The position numbers and the translations under genes were made by a program. 64,000 nucleotides of DNA, from positions 124,001-188,000 of the forward strand of contig JADJZR010000003.1 of the NCBI GenBank assembly GCA_016715645.1, given 5' to 3'. How positions within the stretch are numbered: position 1 is the stretch's first letter; every line of letters starts with the position of its first letter. Below, piece by piece: positions 46,232 through 55,821 of the stretch. The notes under the pieces were generated by a model, which saw only the letters and a list, made by a program, of their open reading frames with translations, searched no databases and was not told where the DNA came from. Origin of the DNA: Elusimicrobiota bacterium (GTDB lineage Bacteria > Elusimicrobiota > Elusimicrobia > FEN-1173).

Positions 46232-46933
46232 CTAAAGGGATTCCGGGTCATCCTCAAACTTGTAGCCGATGTTTCGCAATGACAGGATTTTAGCGCCCTC
46301 TTTGCCCAGTTTGGCGCGCAAGCGGGCGATGGTGGTGTCCATCGTTCGGCTGGTGTCGATGTAGGGCCCGCCCCACACCGCTTCCGTCAAAAAGTTACGA
46401 GAAAGAACCCGCCCCCGCTTTTGCAGGAACAAATGAAGCAAGTCGAATTCTTTCCCCCGTAAATCCACCGATTCAGACCCGACCATCACCAACCGTTTCG
46501 ACGCGTCCAACACCAGTTTGCCGGAACGAAACACAGGCTCCGCGCTCGTTTCTGTCGCATATTTCCGCAAGGCCGTCCGCACCCGGGCCACCAGTTCCCG
46601 TGGCCGCAACCCCCGTTTGTGCATGTAGTCGTCGGCCCCCATCTCCAACCCCAACACGATGTCCGATTCCCGCCCTTTGACGGTCAACATGATCACCGGA
46701 ATCTGCCGCGTTTTGGGATCGGATTTAAGGATTTTACACACATCCACGCCGTCTTTCCCGGGCAAGTTCCAGTCCAACAAAATGAGGTCAGGCAGGGTGT
46801 CCGTGGCCGCTTTGATCGCCGAAGGCCCGGTGTCCGCCACGGACACCGCGAAATTTTCCGTCGTCAAAATATCGCGGATCAACTGAACAAAATCCGGTTC
46901 ATCATCCACCACCAGGATCCGCGTCGCGGCCAT
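46232..46933 (-). CDS. OmpR-family response regulator (module A)
   Basis: 233 residues from the ATG at 46933 (MAATRILVVDDEPDFV). The receiver has acceptor Asp in LILLDWNLPGKDG and a Lys-like YMHKRG in place of the usual KPF, an oddity at the conserved Lys/Pro position. The winged helix includes LRGKEFDLLHLF and MDTTIARLRAKLG. It converges with the module A kinase instead of following it, unlike module B, so pairing is inferred from proximity. It is the best candidate to bind the 38708 operator. Confidence 0.88.
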   Translation of the reverse strand: MAATRILVVDDEPDFVQLIRDILTTENFAVSVADTGPSAIKAATDTLPDLILLDWNLPGKDGVDVCKILKSDPKTRQIPVIMLTVKGRESDIVLGLEMGADDYMHKRGLRPRELVARVRTALRKYATETSAEPVFRSGKLVLDASKRLVMVGSESVDLRGKEFDLLHLFLQKRGRVLSRNFLTEAVWGGPYIDTSRTMDTTIARLRAKLGKEGAKILSLRNIGYKFEDDPESL

Positions 46934-46938
46934 GGCGG

Positions 46939-47151
46939 TTAACTCCCCGTGGGCCACAAAGTTCGGGTGGCCAGCTGATCGACAAAGGTTTCCGGTCGAG
47001 CCACCAGCCTTTGAAACAGGCCCTCATTCAGTAGATTCACCCAATGAGCATCCGAAAAATGCTCCTTCAACCAAGTGCTTTTCCTGGTCCCACGGGGGCC
47101 GAGCAAAAAAAAACTCTGTTCCGGCCTTTTGATAATCTGTTTGAACGCCAT
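46939..47151 (-). pseudogene. Truncated AAA/DUF4143-type ATPase fragment
   Basis: 70 residues matching only the N-terminus of the ATPase family whose members are about 380 residues long: FKQIIKRPEQSFFLLGPRGTRKSTWLKEHF, with Walker A GPRGTRKST. The frame ends shortly after ARPETFVDQLA and abuts the regulator gene. It is a leftover from a rearrangement at the A/B module boundary. Confidence 0.75.
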
Positions 47152-47266
47152 TCGCCAAGCCTAGCATAAAATATCGCCGTATTTTTGCCTTATGGTATGC
47201 GCATTACATCAAAGGCAGTGCGGAAAACAATCGGTGACAAAGCTGATCCTCGTGACAGAAGGTCCC

Positions 47267-47732
47267 TCAGGCCAAATGGGCCCCGTGCACGTTCTTCCCT
47301 GGGACGATTTCCAAGATCGCCTGTGGGACGGCCGTTTCGTAGAGAGAACGTAACAGTCCTCGGTGAACGCCTTCGACGGCCTCCCGCCGAAGTTTAAGCG
47401 TGCGCGTCAGTTCCCCCCGTTCCAGGCTGAACAGGCGGTCCAACACCACACAACGCCGCACCCGTTCGTAGTCCGCTAACCCTTCGTTCATCTTGGCCAG
47501 GTTCTTTTCAAACGATGCCTTTTGCTCCGCCGTCATCCCACCGTCGTAGCACACGATCCCAATACTCTATCCATCATAGGGCCACCCATTCGCCCTGTCC
47601 GTCTTTATGCCACAAGGCGGGCCTATCGGGTTGCTCCCGACTTCGCTGGGCCAACACCTCCGCAATGGACGCACTGGCGTTGTTGCCTTTAACCGCTTTT
47701 AAAGTTCCCTGCACACCTATTTCACATTTCAT
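47267..47732 (-). pseudogene. Remnant of an AMP-binding acyl-CoA synthetase (copy B)
   Basis: This has the same N-terminal-to-C-terminal deletion joint as 36311-36697 (GEWVAL running into YDGGMTAEQKASFEKNLAKM). The C-terminal part is longer and intact to a natural end (LRSLYETAVPQAILEIVPGK, then NVHGAHLA). About 500 residues of the enzyme are absent. It sits in the same place downstream of the glycosyltransferase, showing the duplicated block extends at least this far. Confidence 0.75.
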
Positions 47733-47742
47733 GGGCAGTCTC

Positions 47743-48987
47743 CTATTTCTTTATAAGAACCGGGGCTTCTTTTTCTTTCTGTCGAACACTGGGCAGAATC
47801 ACCGTTTCCCAGGGGGAACGCATCTCGTATCGTATCCCACGCCAAGTGATTTTGTTCGTGAACAAGGAATTGATGGTGTTGATCAGGCTCAAGAACGGCG
47901 CCAACGACGCGGCGAACATGTAGTGCCACTTCAGCTTCGCAAGGGAATCGGACAGCTGGGGCAACATCTCCCGCACCGCTCCCAACAACCACAGGGCGTT
48001 CACCCATTGGAGCGGAACCATCGCCAGGCACGCGGAACCAATCAGGGCCGATGTTCCCCCCCCGATCAACCACGAAAAAAGACTGGCCAGCCCAAACACA
48101 ACAAAGAGACATCCCAACGAATGCCCAATCGCCGCGCCCCACCACAACGGCTGGAAATAGACCTTTGAAATCAGGCTCTGCCGGTTGGTGAACTCTATTG
48201 TTTGCCCCAAGGTCGACCCTTCATGGCTGACCGCCACACAACTGGGCACAAACTGGGTCTCGAGACCCAATCCACGAACTTTCACCGTCAACATTAAATC
48301 GTCCGACAGCGTTCTGTCCCAGGCCTGGGTCATGCCAGCGGTGTCATACACACTCTTTCGTATCGCCATGGCCCCGCCAAAACAGAAGTTGCGTTTGGAA
48401 TCTGACATGAAAGGCAAGGCTCCGGCGTTCCAGGTGCTTCGCAGGATAGAGCCCAAACCTGTGTTCTGGGGAGCATACCACCGATACCCCGTGGTCGCGC
48501 CCACCTGGGGAAGTATCAACGGGGCCACCAACCGCCGCACAAATCCCGCGTCCGGCCGCAGGTCCGAATCCGCAAACACCAACATGTCCGCGGATGTCCC
48601 CACAAATTCCACCGCCCGCAACAAATTCGTGATCTTTTGCGCCCGCACATTTTCAATTCCCGCCACAATGCGGCACGCTTTCACCCGCCCGGCATTCTCC
48701 TCTATCAAAGCGTCTATTTCCGCGCAGGCGGGGTCGTCGGCCGTGGCCACTGAAAACACCAGTTCCAGAAATGGGTAATCCTGGTCAAAGAACCCTTGCA
48801 GGTTGTCGCGAAACCCCGGATCAATGCCCTTGCACGGCAATATCACCGCCACCCGACCCCGGGGCCGGGGATAGAGAACGTTCCCCAATACCCCCGCCTG
48901 TTTGCGAAACCGCGCGGTCAACAACAGCGGGATCAGCCCAAACACCACTGACAGCGCCACCAAGATCACAGCGACTGTGATGTTCAT
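47743..48987 (-). CDS. Membrane glycosyltransferase, GT21-like (module B)
   Basis: 414 residues, near-identical to the module A copy. The metal-binding DSD (140-142), DD (229-230) and FTNRQ motifs and the C-terminal membrane helices are all intact. Differences cluster in the membrane region (for example GLASLFSWLIGGGTSALI against GLTNLLLWLTVGGTSALI). It overlaps the type 2 methyltransferase stop by 4 bp. Functional redundancy or dosage with copy A is likely, unless acceptors differ. Confidence 0.87.
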   Translation of the reverse strand: MNITVAVILVALSVVFGLIPLLLTARFRKQAGVLGNVLYPRPRGRVAVILPCKGIDPGFRDNLQGFFDQDYPFLELVFSVATADDPACAEIDALIEENAGRVKACRIVAGIENVRAQKITNLLRAVEFVGTSADMLVFADSDLRPDAGFVRRLVAPLILPQVGATTGYRWYAPQNTGLGSILRSTWNAGALPFMSDSKRNFCFGGAMAIRKSVYDTAGMTQAWDRTLSDDLMLTVKVRGLGLETQFVPSCVAVSHEGSTLGQTIEFTNRQSLISKVYFQPLWWGAAIGHSLGCLFVVFGLASLFSWLIGGGTSALIGSACLAMVPLQWVNALWLLGAVREMLPQLSDSLAKLKWHYMFAASLAPFLSLINTINSLFTNKITWRGIRYEMRSPWETVILPSVRQKEKEAPVLIKK

Positions 48988-49895
48988 GACCGGCCTCCAA
49001 ACACCATCGTCATGTGATCTTTCTTTTTGGGGTCAATGAAATACCCGAGAAACAGTTTCACCAACAGGGACGGATGTTTGAAAAACAGATCGATCCGCGG
49101 CGGTTCGTACCCCAGGTCCACATCGTTTCCGCCATAGGCCATGAGCGACGCGATGAAGGCATACGACGTTGCCGGTTGCCAGGAATCCATGTAGAAGGTG
49201 TCCCGGCGTGACACCAGGTCCAGTCCTCCCTCCCGGCCGATCCGAACGAGGGCCTTCTCAGAAAGGACGTTCACGTGGTAGGGCACATGGAGCATATGAA
49301 GATGCCCATCCGCGTCCTTAAGGTTTATCCCCTCCGCCCGCGGGGTGGTGACACACAAACGGCCCGAGGATTTCCTCAGCCCGTTCAGTCGACGGAAGAA
49401 CCCCACCGGGTCTTCATCGTGTTCAATAGTGTCCATGCTGATCACCCAATCGTATTGGCGTTGCAGTGTGGCGGGGGCGTTGAACCGTTCAACATAGGGG
49501 TCGAACCCAAAAAGGTAGGCGTACCCCTGCTCTTTGAGATAATCCAGGAACAACCCCTGGTTGCACCCATAATCAATAATAGTGTGTTCTTTTTTCAGGC
49601 CCGCCTGAACCAACCGCTTCAAGATCACCCCGTACCATACCCTTGAGAAATAATCGAGCTTTTGGTTTCGTATGGGGTAGTTCGTGTAGTATTCAGCCAG
49701 ATCATTTACCCGCTCGGTTTGGAGGGACTGGCAGTGGGCGCACCGTTCCACACGGAAATACTGCTCACGATACTGGCGCACATTGCATCGAACCGTTCGA
49801 GATTCGGCCGTTTCGCTGGTTTCTCCGCAGACCGCGCAGGCCAGCTTTTTCGGGCCTTTTACCGAGACAGATGCTTGATTCAGAATGTTGATCAT
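48984..49895 (-). CDS. SAM methyltransferase type 2 with zinc-ribbon N-terminus (module B)
   Basis: 303 residues. N-terminal CxxC pairs (CAVCGE, CAHC) form a zinc-ribbon-like head. The methyltransferase core follows, with IIDYGCNQGLFLDYL, FGFDPYVERF and VISMDTIEHDEDPVGFFRRL. This is the Methyltransf_23 type often found in cell-surface polysaccharide and O-antigen clusters. The ATG is at 49895. It forms a two-gene unit with the glycosyltransferase and is divergent from the kinase at 50103. No type 1 methyltransferase is present in this module. Confidence 0.87.
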   Translation of the reverse strand: MINILNQASVSVKGPKKLACAVCGETSETAESRTVRCNVRQYREQYFRVERCAHCQSLQTERVNDLAEYYTNYPIRNQKLDYFSRVWYGVILKRLVQAGLKKEHTIIDYGCNQGLFLDYLKEQGYAYLFGFDPYVERFNAPATLQRQYDWVISMDTIEHDEDPVGFFRRLNGLRKSSGRLCVTTPRAEGINLKDADGHLHMLHVPYHVNVLSEKALVRIGREGGLDLVSRRDTFYMDSWQPATSYAFIASLMAYGGNDVDLGYEPPRIDLFFKHPSLLVKLFLGYFIDPKKKDHMTMVFGGRS

Positions 49896-49999
49896 GGTTT
49901 GTTTCCTCCCAAAGTGAAGATTTAAATTATCTTTGCGGTTTCCCTAAAGACTTTCGACTTTTACTGTCCTCGTCTTCACCAACAGTCTACCGGTCCAGC

Positions 50000-50040
50000 G
50001 TGGTGCGCGTGTGGAGCCCATGTGATCCAGATGTGATCTT
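50000..50040. promoter_or_regulatory. 11-bp-phased operator, module B
   Basis: GTG recurs at 50000, 50011, 50022 and 50033. The last two repeats are ATGTGATC at 50020 and 50031, and the third from last is GTGTGGAG at 50009. Spacing is exactly 11 bp. It lies between the divergent methyltransferase and kinase genes. Confidence 0.55.
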
Positions 50041-50068
50041 TTATAGTGGCCGGAATCGAACGAAACCA

Positions 50069-50097
50069 TTGCAAAAAATGTGAATTTGGCTTATGTA
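50069..50097 (+). promoter_or_regulatory. Candidate promoter of the module B kinase operon
   Basis: TTGCAA at 50069-50074, a 17-bp spacer and TATGTA at 50092-50097. The predicted start falls at or next to the ATG at 50103, suggesting a leaderless mRNA. Confidence 0.45.
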
Positions 50098-50102
50098 TAT
50101 GT

Positions 50103-51482
50103 ATGAGTCTGGGCTCCCGTTTCACTTTGTTAATCATTGCCGTGATAGCCCTGACGGGGGCCGTATTTGTTGGTGGTTTTTTGGGTGTGGAACGGCGCTT
50201 CCTTGTTGAAGAAGGACGTAAGGCGCACCAGACCGCCACTGACCATTTGGCCCATCTTTGCGCGGAGTCCCTTGTGAACCACGACGAGCTGGGTCTGGTT
50301 AATTTCTTAAAAGAGTTACGTCGATCCCAGGACCTCCAAGAGGCTTATTGTGTGGACACGAAAGGAAAAGTGTTGGCCCATACGGATCTTTCCCTTCTGA
50401 ACAGAACCTTTGATAAATGGAAAACGAGCGAAGTGGCAAACCCTCCCAGCGGAAAGTGGGTGTATACCCAACCGGCGAAAAGAAACGGCCAGACCGTGGC
50501 CCTGGCGAGGGCCACCTATGACCCCGTGGGAGTTCAACAGGCCGTGCAGGGGCGATTGGAAAACATGGTCCACCGTTCAATGAAATTGGGCGCGATCGTT
50601 TTGGGTTTGGCGCTTCTTTTAGCGTGGGGAACAGCCGCGGCGTTGACTCGGCCCATTCGGAAATTGGCCCAGGGCGTTCGCCGTGTCGGGGGCGGGGATT
50701 GGTCAGCCCGGGTTTCGGAGACCGGCCCGGGCGAATTGGGCCAGCTCGCCAAAGAATTCAACACCATGTCCCACCGTTTGGGCGATTTAGACCGGATGAA
50801 AGATCAATTCATCAACAATGTGTCCCACGATCTGCGAAACCCATTAAGCGCCATCGCCACGTCCGCCAAAATGCTTCGCACCGATGACCTTCCGGACGCC
50901 TCTGTTCCACTCCTGCGCGTGATCGAGACCGCCGCGCTCCGTCTGCGCACAATGGTCAACAACATTTTGGACACGGCGAAAATGCGCGAAGGGCGATTAA
51001 CCTATGACAAAACTGTTTTTCACCCCAAGAAACTTTGCGAAGAGTTGATCGCCCTGTTTGACCCCATGGCCAAAAAGGCGGGAAAAATTCTGGTTTTGGA
51101 CCTCGCGGCGGACTTGCCCCCACTCCACGCGGACGAAGAAAAGATTTTGCGGATATTGCTGAATCTCTTGTCCAACGCCTTCAAATTCACCAAAGAGGGC
51201 GACCGGGTCTCGCTCGAAGCCCAGGCCAACGGTGACTGGATTGAGTTCCGTGTATCGGACACGGGATGGGGAATCCCGCCGGACCGGTTGCCCCATATTT
51301 TCAGCCCGTTCCATTCAACCGACGACGGTCCCGGAGCGCCCCCCCAACAGGGCACGGGGCTTGGATTATCCATCGTGAAAGCGTTGGTTGAGGGGCACGG
51401 CGGGAACGTGCAGGTTAAGTCCGTGGTTGGCAAAGGCACAACGTTCACGGTGACGTTGCCCGCGGCCCGGGGCCATCCATGA
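50103..51482 (+). CDS. Membrane HAMP histidine kinase (module B)
   Basis: 459 residues from the ATG at 50103, chosen because MSLGSRFTLLIIAVIAL aligns with the N-termini of the paralogues; the frame is open to 50046. Helix 1 (6-27), Cache-like sensor (30-160, AYCVDTKGKVLAHTDLSLLN), helix 2 (162-182), HAMP, HisKA with His242 in VSHDLRNPLSAI and HATPase (LLSNAFKFTKEGD, GTGLGLSI). Its stop overlaps the regulator start (ATGA). In this module the two-component genes precede the surface genes. Confidence 0.92.
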   Translation: MSLGSRFTLLIIAVIALTGAVFVGGFLGVERRFLVEEGRKAHQTATDHLAHLCAESLVNHDELGLVNFLKELRRSQDLQEAYCVDTKGKVLAHTDLSLLNRTFDKWKTSEVANPPSGKWVYTQPAKRNGQTVALARATYDPVGVQQAVQGRLENMVHRSMKLGAIVLGLALLLAWGTAAALTRPIRKLAQGVRRVGGGDWSARVSETGPGELGQLAKEFNTMSHRLGDLDRMKDQFINNVSHDLRNPLSAIATSAKMLRTDDLPDASVPLLRVIETAALRLRTMVNNILDTAKMREGRLTYDKTVFHPKKLCEELIALFDPMAKKAGKILVLDLAADLPPLHADEEKILRILLNLLSNAFKFTKEGDRVSLEAQANGDWIEFRVSDTGWGIPPDRLPHIFSPFHSTDDGPGAPPQQGTGLGLSIVKALVEGHGGNVQVKSVVGKGTTFTVTLPAARGHP

Positions 51483-52165
51483 AAGAACGGGTTTATATTA
51501 TCGAGGATGATCCCGAAATGCGGGAGGTCACGCGCCTGGTCTTGGAGCGGGCCGGTTACCGAGTGTCAGAGGCGGGAACGGCGGAAGAGTCCCTGGTGGC
51601 AATCCAACGGGAATTGCCCGATCTGGTGGTGTCCGACATACAATTGCCGGGGATTTCAGGGATCCGCTTTTGTGAAATCCTCCGAAAAGAAGAACGGACA
51701 AAAAACATTCCCATTATTCTTTTAACCGTCCTCGGTAAAAATCCCGACAAGGTGCGCGGGCTTAAAACGGGAGCCGACGATTACATCACCAAACCCTACG
51801 ACCCCTCCGAGTTTCTGGCCCGCGTGGAAGCCCTCCTGCGCCGAACCAGCGGCGCCGCGCGCGAACCGTCTAAAATTTTGGAGTTTCGCAAACTGCGGCT
51901 CGATGTGGACCGACGGGAAGTGGAGTTGGCTGGCAAATCCATCGCCATGCGTCGCAAAGAATTTGATTTGCTCGCCCTATTCTTGGAACACCCCGGACGA
52001 TTATTGACACGGGCCCGTATAAACAAAGCCCTCTATGACGAAGACGTGATTGTCACGGAAAACGCCCTCACCTCCCACATCAAAAACCTCCGCTCTCTGT
52101 TGGGCCCCTACGGAAATCGCATTGAAACGCTCGTGGGCGAGGGATACCGGTTTAACGATGAATAA
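51479..52165 (+). CDS. OmpR-family response regulator (module B)
   Basis: 228 residues. The receiver has EDDPEMREV, acceptor Asp in LVVSDIQLPGISG and YITKPYDPSEF. The winged-helix domain has MRRKEFDLLALFLEHPG and LTSHIKNLRSLLGPYGNRIETLVGEGYRF. The preceding kinase is its clear partner by gene overlap. It is the best candidate to bind the ATGTGATC operator at 50000-50040. It overlaps the FG-GAP gene by 8 bp, so regulator and target are translated together. Confidence 0.93.
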   Translation: MKERVYIIEDDPEMREVTRLVLERAGYRVSEAGTAEESLVAIQRELPDLVVSDIQLPGISGIRFCEILRKEERTKNIPIILLTVLGKNPDKVRGLKTGADDYITKPYDPSEFLARVEALLRRTSGAAREPSKILEFRKLRLDVDRREVELAGKSIAMRRKEFDLLALFLEHPGRLLTRARINKALYDEDVIVTENALTSHIKNLRSLLGPYGNRIETLVGEGYRFNDE

Positions 52166-54008
52166 ATCGGCGATCCTCCTATCTCTTGCCCTTCTGTGTG
52201 GCTTCAGCAAGCGGGAAGCCCAGGCCGAAGTGTTCGGCCTCGCCGATCTGGATGTGTTGATCATTTCCACGGCGGCAATGAATGTTACAGTTCCCTCCCC
52301 TTCCGTTGCCGCAAATGGCGATTTTAATGGCGACGGCTACAACGACGTGGCTGTGACCGAATGGTCAAACGACGACACAGGTGTTCGCCTGGTCTTTGGT
52401 GGAAATCTGCTCAAAACCAGCCAATTATCCAATGTGGCCTCAATTAAAATAAAAGGAATAGTTTTGGATTCGTATAAATTTATCTCAATCACCGATTTAA
52501 ACAACGATGGGAAAGACGACCTTTTTGTTGGAGAATATAGCGTCTATAATAATGACCATGGCTATGTGATTTTTGGAAGCAGTGCCCCTCCAGCCCATTA
52601 TGACGTGCGAACGATTCAACCTAATGAGGGAATAATTCTGAATTCATCCCAAAAGTTTTCCATTGGAAATATTAAAGGCGATTTTACCGGGGACGGGATT
52701 GATGACTTATTTATGTATGAGAATCTGGGTGTTACTAGTTCTTTCCTATTTTCCGGAAGGAAATATTTTGCCAATCCGACTTACCAACTCGATCAAGGGG
52801 CCGCCATTAAATTAACAAACTGTCCTGCCCCATTTCCACGGGGAAAAACGACCGGGGGAGACATTAACGGAGACGGGATTACGGATATTGTTTCAACAAT
52901 TCCAGTCTACCCCTCTTGTTGGGCGATCATTTTGGGGACCACAACCTTTCAAAGTCCCTGGGATGTCCAACAAAAGGCAAACAGGAAAATTTTTGCTTGG
53001 GGTGATTATTCGCGGGCCGGTTACCTCATTGATTGGACCGGGGATGGCTATTCGGAGTTATTTGTGTCCAATGCATTTGACAAGAAAAGTTACCTATTGG
53101 ACGGAAAAAAACTAATAGACGGGCCAACCCAAGTGTATCTGACAACGGACCTCCAAATTTACAGCATCGCCACAGTGGATGGAATGCCCGAAGCCCGAAA
53201 TTTATTCCTGCCATCTTTCTATTCCGGCGATTTCGACGGAGATGGAAAAACCGACTTTTTCTTCCTTGTCGACAACCGCTTAAAGGCCTATCTCTCTTCG
53301 GATCTTTCCGGCGAGACAGGAACGCTGACTCCCTCCTTTGAATACATGACCCCCCTCGACGCGAGTCTGGGCGACGTGAACGGGGACGGGAAAGACGACC
53401 TCGTGGTCATGCCCCAAGGCGGGCCGGACGGAAGCGTCGGGATTATTTATGGGTACCGCCCATTGAAAAACCCCACCATCCGCCTCCGGGCCGGATCCCA
53501 CCCCCCCAAAGCCATAGTGGAATTTTTCGTGGAAGGCGATCCCGCCGAGATGCTCGTCACGGGCGATTTTATCGATAATTTTCGCGGCAAGTGGGTCCCG
53601 TACCAAACGTCGCTCCCCCTCACGCTCACCCAAACCGAGGGAGAAAAAACCGTGTCGGTAATTTTCCGCAATTCCTTTGGTCGGGAAAGTTCCCCCGCAC
53701 AAACCACATGGACACTCACCCCCGGGGCCCCGGCTATTGAGATCGTCAATAACGTGATCGGGCCAGGGGCGACGTCCGTTCGAATGGATGGGCATCTCAC
53801 CAACGCCGCCCATGTCCGAGCCACGGTTCACGACCAGACCGGCGGTTTGATCGCCGAAATCACAAACACCGACCTGGCCGCGGGAATCTGGCCCCTGGAA
53901 TGGGATGGGACGAACGAATCGGGCCGGCCCGTCCTGTCCGGGGTTTATTATATGGTCATCGAGATAGACGGCCGTGCGGAAAAAAGAAAAATCCTTGTTC
54001 AGCGGTGA
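52158..54008 (+). CDS. Secreted FG-GAP beta-propeller protein with FlgD-type Ig domain (module B)
   Basis: 616 residues from the ATG at 52158 (MNKSAILLSLALLCGFSKRE, a signal peptide ending QAEVFG). FG-GAP loops include GDFNGDGYND, TDLNNDGKDD, GDFTGDGIDD, GDINGDGITD, GDFDGDGKTD and GDVNGDGKDD. The constant region follows (GDPAEMLVTGDFIDN, KWVPYQTSL, VIFRNSFGRESS) and a FlgD-like end LEWDGTNESGRPVLSGVYYM. Most of the propeller (about 52430-53250) is strikingly AT-rich compared with the tail and with neighbouring genes. It overlaps the regulator and is followed by the PorV-like gene. Confidence 0.85.
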   Translation: MNKSAILLSLALLCGFSKREAQAEVFGLADLDVLIISTAAMNVTVPSPSVAANGDFNGDGYNDVAVTEWSNDDTGVRLVFGGNLLKTSQLSNVASIKIKGIVLDSYKFISITDLNNDGKDDLFVGEYSVYNNDHGYVIFGSSAPPAHYDVRTIQPNEGIILNSSQKFSIGNIKGDFTGDGIDDLFMYENLGVTSSFLFSGRKYFANPTYQLDQGAAIKLTNCPAPFPRGKTTGGDINGDGITDIVSTIPVYPSCWAIILGTTTFQSPWDVQQKANRKIFAWGDYSRAGYLIDWTGDGYSELFVSNAFDKKSYLLDGKKLIDGPTQVYLTTDLQIYSIATVDGMPEARNLFLPSFYSGDFDGDGKTDFFFLVDNRLKAYLSSDLSGETGTLTPSFEYMTPLDASLGDVNGDGKDDLVVMPQGGPDGSVGIIYGYRPLKNPTIRLRAGSHPPKAIVEFFVEGDPAEMLVTGDFIDNFRGKWVPYQTSLPLTLTQTEGEKTVSVIFRNSFGRESSPAQTTWTLTPGAPAIEIVNNVIGPGATSVRMDGHLTNAAHVRATVHDQTGGLIAEITNTDLAAGIWPLEWDGTNESGRPVLSGVYYMVIEIDGRAEKRKILVQR

Positions 54009-55821
54009 CCGAACCAAGGGTCAAAGACCGGGACGTTGGGGCCGGTATACCGTTCGCGTGGGGCTGTTCGGTGTCATTGCTGGGGGATGGATCCTCGTCA
54101 ATCCATTGAACGCCGGATTCTTCGCCAAGACCAACCGGGGCCGAACGGGACCAGCAATTTTAAAACTGGAACCCGGCGTTCGAGCGTTGTCGTTAGGCGG
54201 GGCTTACGTGGGGATGGCCGACGATTCAAACGCCCTTTTCTGGAACCCCGCGGGTCTCCAACGAACGCCACGCCCGGAACTGCTGGTGGGGCACGCGCGC
54301 ATTTTCGAGGACCAATCCCAAGATTACATTGGATTTGTCCGTCCCACCTGGCGGCGAGGCGAACGGGAATCGTGGGGCATCAGCGCTTCTTATCTTGCCA
54401 TCGACCGGTTCGATTTGGTGAAAGAGGGAACCCCCGCCGGCAGTGCCCAGCCCTGGGAAGGGACGATAGGCCTCTCCTACGCCCACCCGTTCCGCGACGT
54501 TCAGTGGGGCGTCACCGGAAAAGTGGCGCAAAAATCACTTCCCGGTGTTTCCGCCCAATCTTTCGCCGTTGATATCGGATTGCAAAAAGTCGCACACGAT
54601 CTCAAATCCGATTGGGGCCTGGTGTTGGCCAATCTCGGCACCCCCATGACCTTGGGAACCGATAAAATTTCGCCCCCCTTGGTGATTCGGTTCGGGGCAT
54701 CACGAAAAATTACGCTGGGGAAAAAGAACCACCTTCGATTTTCGGCCCAATTCGACGCGCCGTACGACGATCTCAGTGTCGGCCGACTGGGCGCCGAATA
54801 CGTTTTGCCTGGGAAAGAGTGGGCCCTGGCGTTGCGCGCGGGAGCGCAAACCGCGGGCGCAACCCGTCTGTCGGCTGGGTTCGGGGTGGGGCGCGGATCG
54901 CTGTCAATGAATTACGCCTACGCGCCCAGCGAACGGTTGGGGGACAGCCAACGGCTGGACATGGCTTTTCGGTTCGGTTCGCCGTTGGCACAAGAAGAGA
55001 AACGGCGGGCCTTGTTTGACCAGGCGCGGTCCGCCTGGACCCAGGGACAAGCGGCGAAAGCCGCCGACATTTTGGAGGAAATCAGCGCCATTTCCCCACA
55101 CTATTATCCGGCGGTCCAACTCGCGAAAGACGTCAACCGCCGAATTGAAGAAAGCCTCAAACCGGAAACCCTCTTCAATCTGGGGATGCAGGCGTTCACG
55201 AAAAAAGAGCACGAAACAGCGGCGGCCTATTTCCGCAAACTGGTGATCCTCGATCCCCGGTATCCGGAAGCGGCCGAGCTATTGAAAAAATCCGAATCTT
55301 TCCTGGCCGCCCAGCGAGACGCCCAAGCCCGCGAAGAAATCAAACGCGCCAAAATGTTAGAACGTCAAACCGCGTATCAAGCGGCCCGGGACCTTCAACG
55401 GGAAGAACGGTGGGAAGAGGCTCTCCGCGCCTGGCGAAAAGCCCTCGCCCGGTTTCCAAACGAAAAAGAGGCGACCACCGCCGTGAAACGATGCCGAGAA
55501 AAGTTGCTTGACCGAGCCGCCGCGGCCGAACAGGCAGGCGATACGGAAAAAGCCATCGCCACCCTGCGCCACCTCCAACAAGACGACCCCGACCGTGCGA
55601 TCGAGCGCCGCGTCCATCAACTGGAAAAAAGTGACCACGCGGAAAAAATCGCCCAGTCCCAAACGCTCTATCGTGACGGCGTCCGCGCTTACGACGCAGG
55701 CGATCTTAAAACCGCCCTGCCGCTTTTTGAAAAAGCGGCGCACCTCAACCCCGCCGATTCCGCCATCGCCCGCGCCCGCGACCGCGTCCAAGCCGAACTG
55801 GCGAAACAGCCCCACGAATAG
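53974..55821 (+). CDS. PorV/PorQ-like outer-membrane barrel with C-terminal TPR domain (module B)
   Basis: About 615 residues from GTG 53974, or 608 from the TTG at 53995 (TTGTTCAGC, in the same context as the TTG start in module A). The leader VRVGLFGVIAGGWILVNPLNAGF is signal-like. The PorV signature is NRGRTGPAILKLEPGVRALS, GGAYVGMADDSNALFWNPAG. The barrel runs to about 345, then TPRs (TLFNLGMQAFTKKEHETAAA, ALRAWRKALARFPNEKEATT, GVRAYDAGDLKTALPLFEKA) and coiled coil. It is the last gene of the module B rightward operon. Confidence 0.83.
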   Translation: MRKKEKSLFSGDRTKGQRPGRWGRYTVRVGLFGVIAGGWILVNPLNAGFFAKTNRGRTGPAILKLEPGVRALSLGGAYVGMADDSNALFWNPAGLQRTPRPELLVGHARIFEDQSQDYIGFVRPTWRRGERESWGISASYLAIDRFDLVKEGTPAGSAQPWEGTIGLSYAHPFRDVQWGVTGKVAQKSLPGVSAQSFAVDIGLQKVAHDLKSDWGLVLANLGTPMTLGTDKISPPLVIRFGASRKITLGKKNHLRFSAQFDAPYDDLSVGRLGAEYVLPGKEWALALRAGAQTAGATRLSAGFGVGRGSLSMNYAYAPSERLGDSQRLDMAFRFGSPLAQEEKRRALFDQARSAWTQGQAAKAADILEEISAISPHYYPAVQLAKDVNRRIEESLKPETLFNLGMQAFTKKEHETAAAYFRKLVILDPRYPEAAELLKKSESFLAAQRDAQAREEIKRAKMLERQTAYQAARDLQREERWEEALRAWRKALARFPNEKEATTAVKRCREKLLDRAAAAEQAGDTEKAIATLRHLQQDDPDRAIERRVHQLEKSDHAEKIAQSQTLYRDGVRAYDAGDLKTALPLFEKAAHLNPADSAIARARDRVQAELAKQPHE

